Origin: Deltaproteobacteria bacterium
GTDB lineage: Bacteria > Desulfobacterota > Desulfobacteria > Desulfobacterales > Desulfosalsimonadaceae
NCBI GenBank assembly: GCA_024280875.1
Contig: JAJRPH010000554.1
Span: 1 to 6,736, forward strand
DNA: 6,736 bases
Direction: 5' to 3'
Part shown: positions 6,568-6,736 of the stretch, in pieces
How positions within the stretch are numbered: the first letter of the stretch is position 1
Layout: the number at the start of each line of letters is the position of its first letter
Translations under genes and position numbers: made by a program
The notes under the pieces: model-generated
Databases searched by the model: none
What the model was told of the DNA's origin: nothing
The model's input: only the letters and a program-made list of their open reading frames with translations

Positions 6568-6595
6568 AATAATAGAATAATAGAATAATAGAATA
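6568..6595. repeat. tandem repeat (AATAATAG) x 3.5
   Basis: Three perfect 8-bp copies (6568-6575, 6576-6583, 6584-6591) are followed by a half copy AATA. It ends directly before the -24 element of the rightward sigma-54 promoter. A change in copy number would shift spacing between upstream sites and that promoter. Confidence 0.8.
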
Positions 6596-6618
6596 TTGGT
6601 ATAAATTTTGCTATCAAT
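6596..6618 (+). promoter_or_regulatory. sigma-54 (-24/-12) promoter pointing right out of the window
   Basis: The plus strand reads TTGGTATAAATTTTGCTAT then CAAT. GG (6598-6599) and GC (6610-6611) are ten bases apart, and the match to the remembered consensus is TGGTATA-N4-TTGCT. It agrees with the leftward promoter at 19 of 23 positions. The predicted start is near 6623. The controlled gene is not identified; an ATG at 6676 opens a frame to the edge but lacks a ribosome site. Confidence 0.5.
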
Positions 6619-6736
6619 GCCATTAACTTAACAAAGCTGTTTATAGTTCATGTAAAAAGTTTTTTTCGTTGTTTTATGGTTTCGTGGGAATTTCCGGCCC
6701 GGTCGCACTGGTTCAGTCGTTTTTGCCAAAAGCAAT

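Larger units (their letters stand above)
6190..6736. other. about 550-base AT-rich regulatory intergenic region
   Basis: No convincing gene is seen. Open frames are very short: a 26-codon + strand frame at 6454-6534 without a ribosome site, and a 20-codon open frame from ATG 6676 to the edge, also without one. The stretch contains two divergent sigma-54-type promoters, a cluster of TGTATA dyads, a 10-bp direct repeat pair, a 64-nt imperfect hairpin, an 8-bp tandem repeat and several short palindromes (TTTAG-CT-CTAAA at 6326-6337, TGAATGATTCA at 6391-6401, TTAATAATTAA at 6551-6561). The last 60 bases are more GC-rich, so a gene may begin or end near the right edge. Confidence 0.6.

Noticed and set aside
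6676..6736. Open + strand frame from ATG 6676 to the edge (MVSWEFPARSHW...)
   Set aside because: Only 20 codons are visible, with no Shine-Dalgarno. Two minus-strand frames are also open over much of the same bases, so direction cannot be decided.

Overview
The window looks like chromosomal DNA from a free-living Gram-negative bacterium with moderate to low GC. The protein style, the dense two-component signalling and the NtrC-type (sigma-54) regulation would suit a Desulfobacterota-like organism. That assignment is an impression from sequence style and was not tested by any search.

Left half (1-2831, + strand): the C-terminal catalytic end of a sensor histidine kinase enters from the left edge. 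After 75 bases comes a 314-residue protein of unknown function whose motif layout resembles a remote protein-kinase/aminoglycoside-phosphotransferase fold. It is followed 53 bases later by a clear secernin-type (peptidase C69, Ntn-hydrolase) protein of 432 residues with the catalytic Cys at position 2. The last two are probably one transcription unit.

Middle (2832-2977): a short AT-rich convergent gap holding a perfect 14-bp palindrome but no convincing GC-rich terminator.

Right half (2978-6189, - strand): a two-gene operon encodes a membrane sensor histidine kinase (two membrane segments, extracytoplasmic sensor region with a Cys/His cluster, PAS, HisKA, HATPase) and its partner, an NtrC-family response regulator (receiver, sigma-54 AAA+, Fis-type HTH). 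The two genes overlap by one base (TAATG), so they are probably translationally coupled.

Right end (6190-6736): about 550 bases, very AT-rich and without a convincing gene, but rich in regulatory-looking structure. Two divergent sequences with sigma-54 -24/-12 architecture (GG-N10-GC) sit near its two edges and match each other at 19 of 23 positions. One points left into the kinase/regulator operon and one points right out of the window. Between them lie a cluster of TGTATA-type dyads, a 10-bp direct repeat pair, a 64-nt imperfect hairpin and an 8-bp tandem repeat. The simplest reading is that the NtrC-type regulator encoded here controls both its own operon and an unseen rightward gene from shared enhancer sites. 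This is the most interesting signal in the window.
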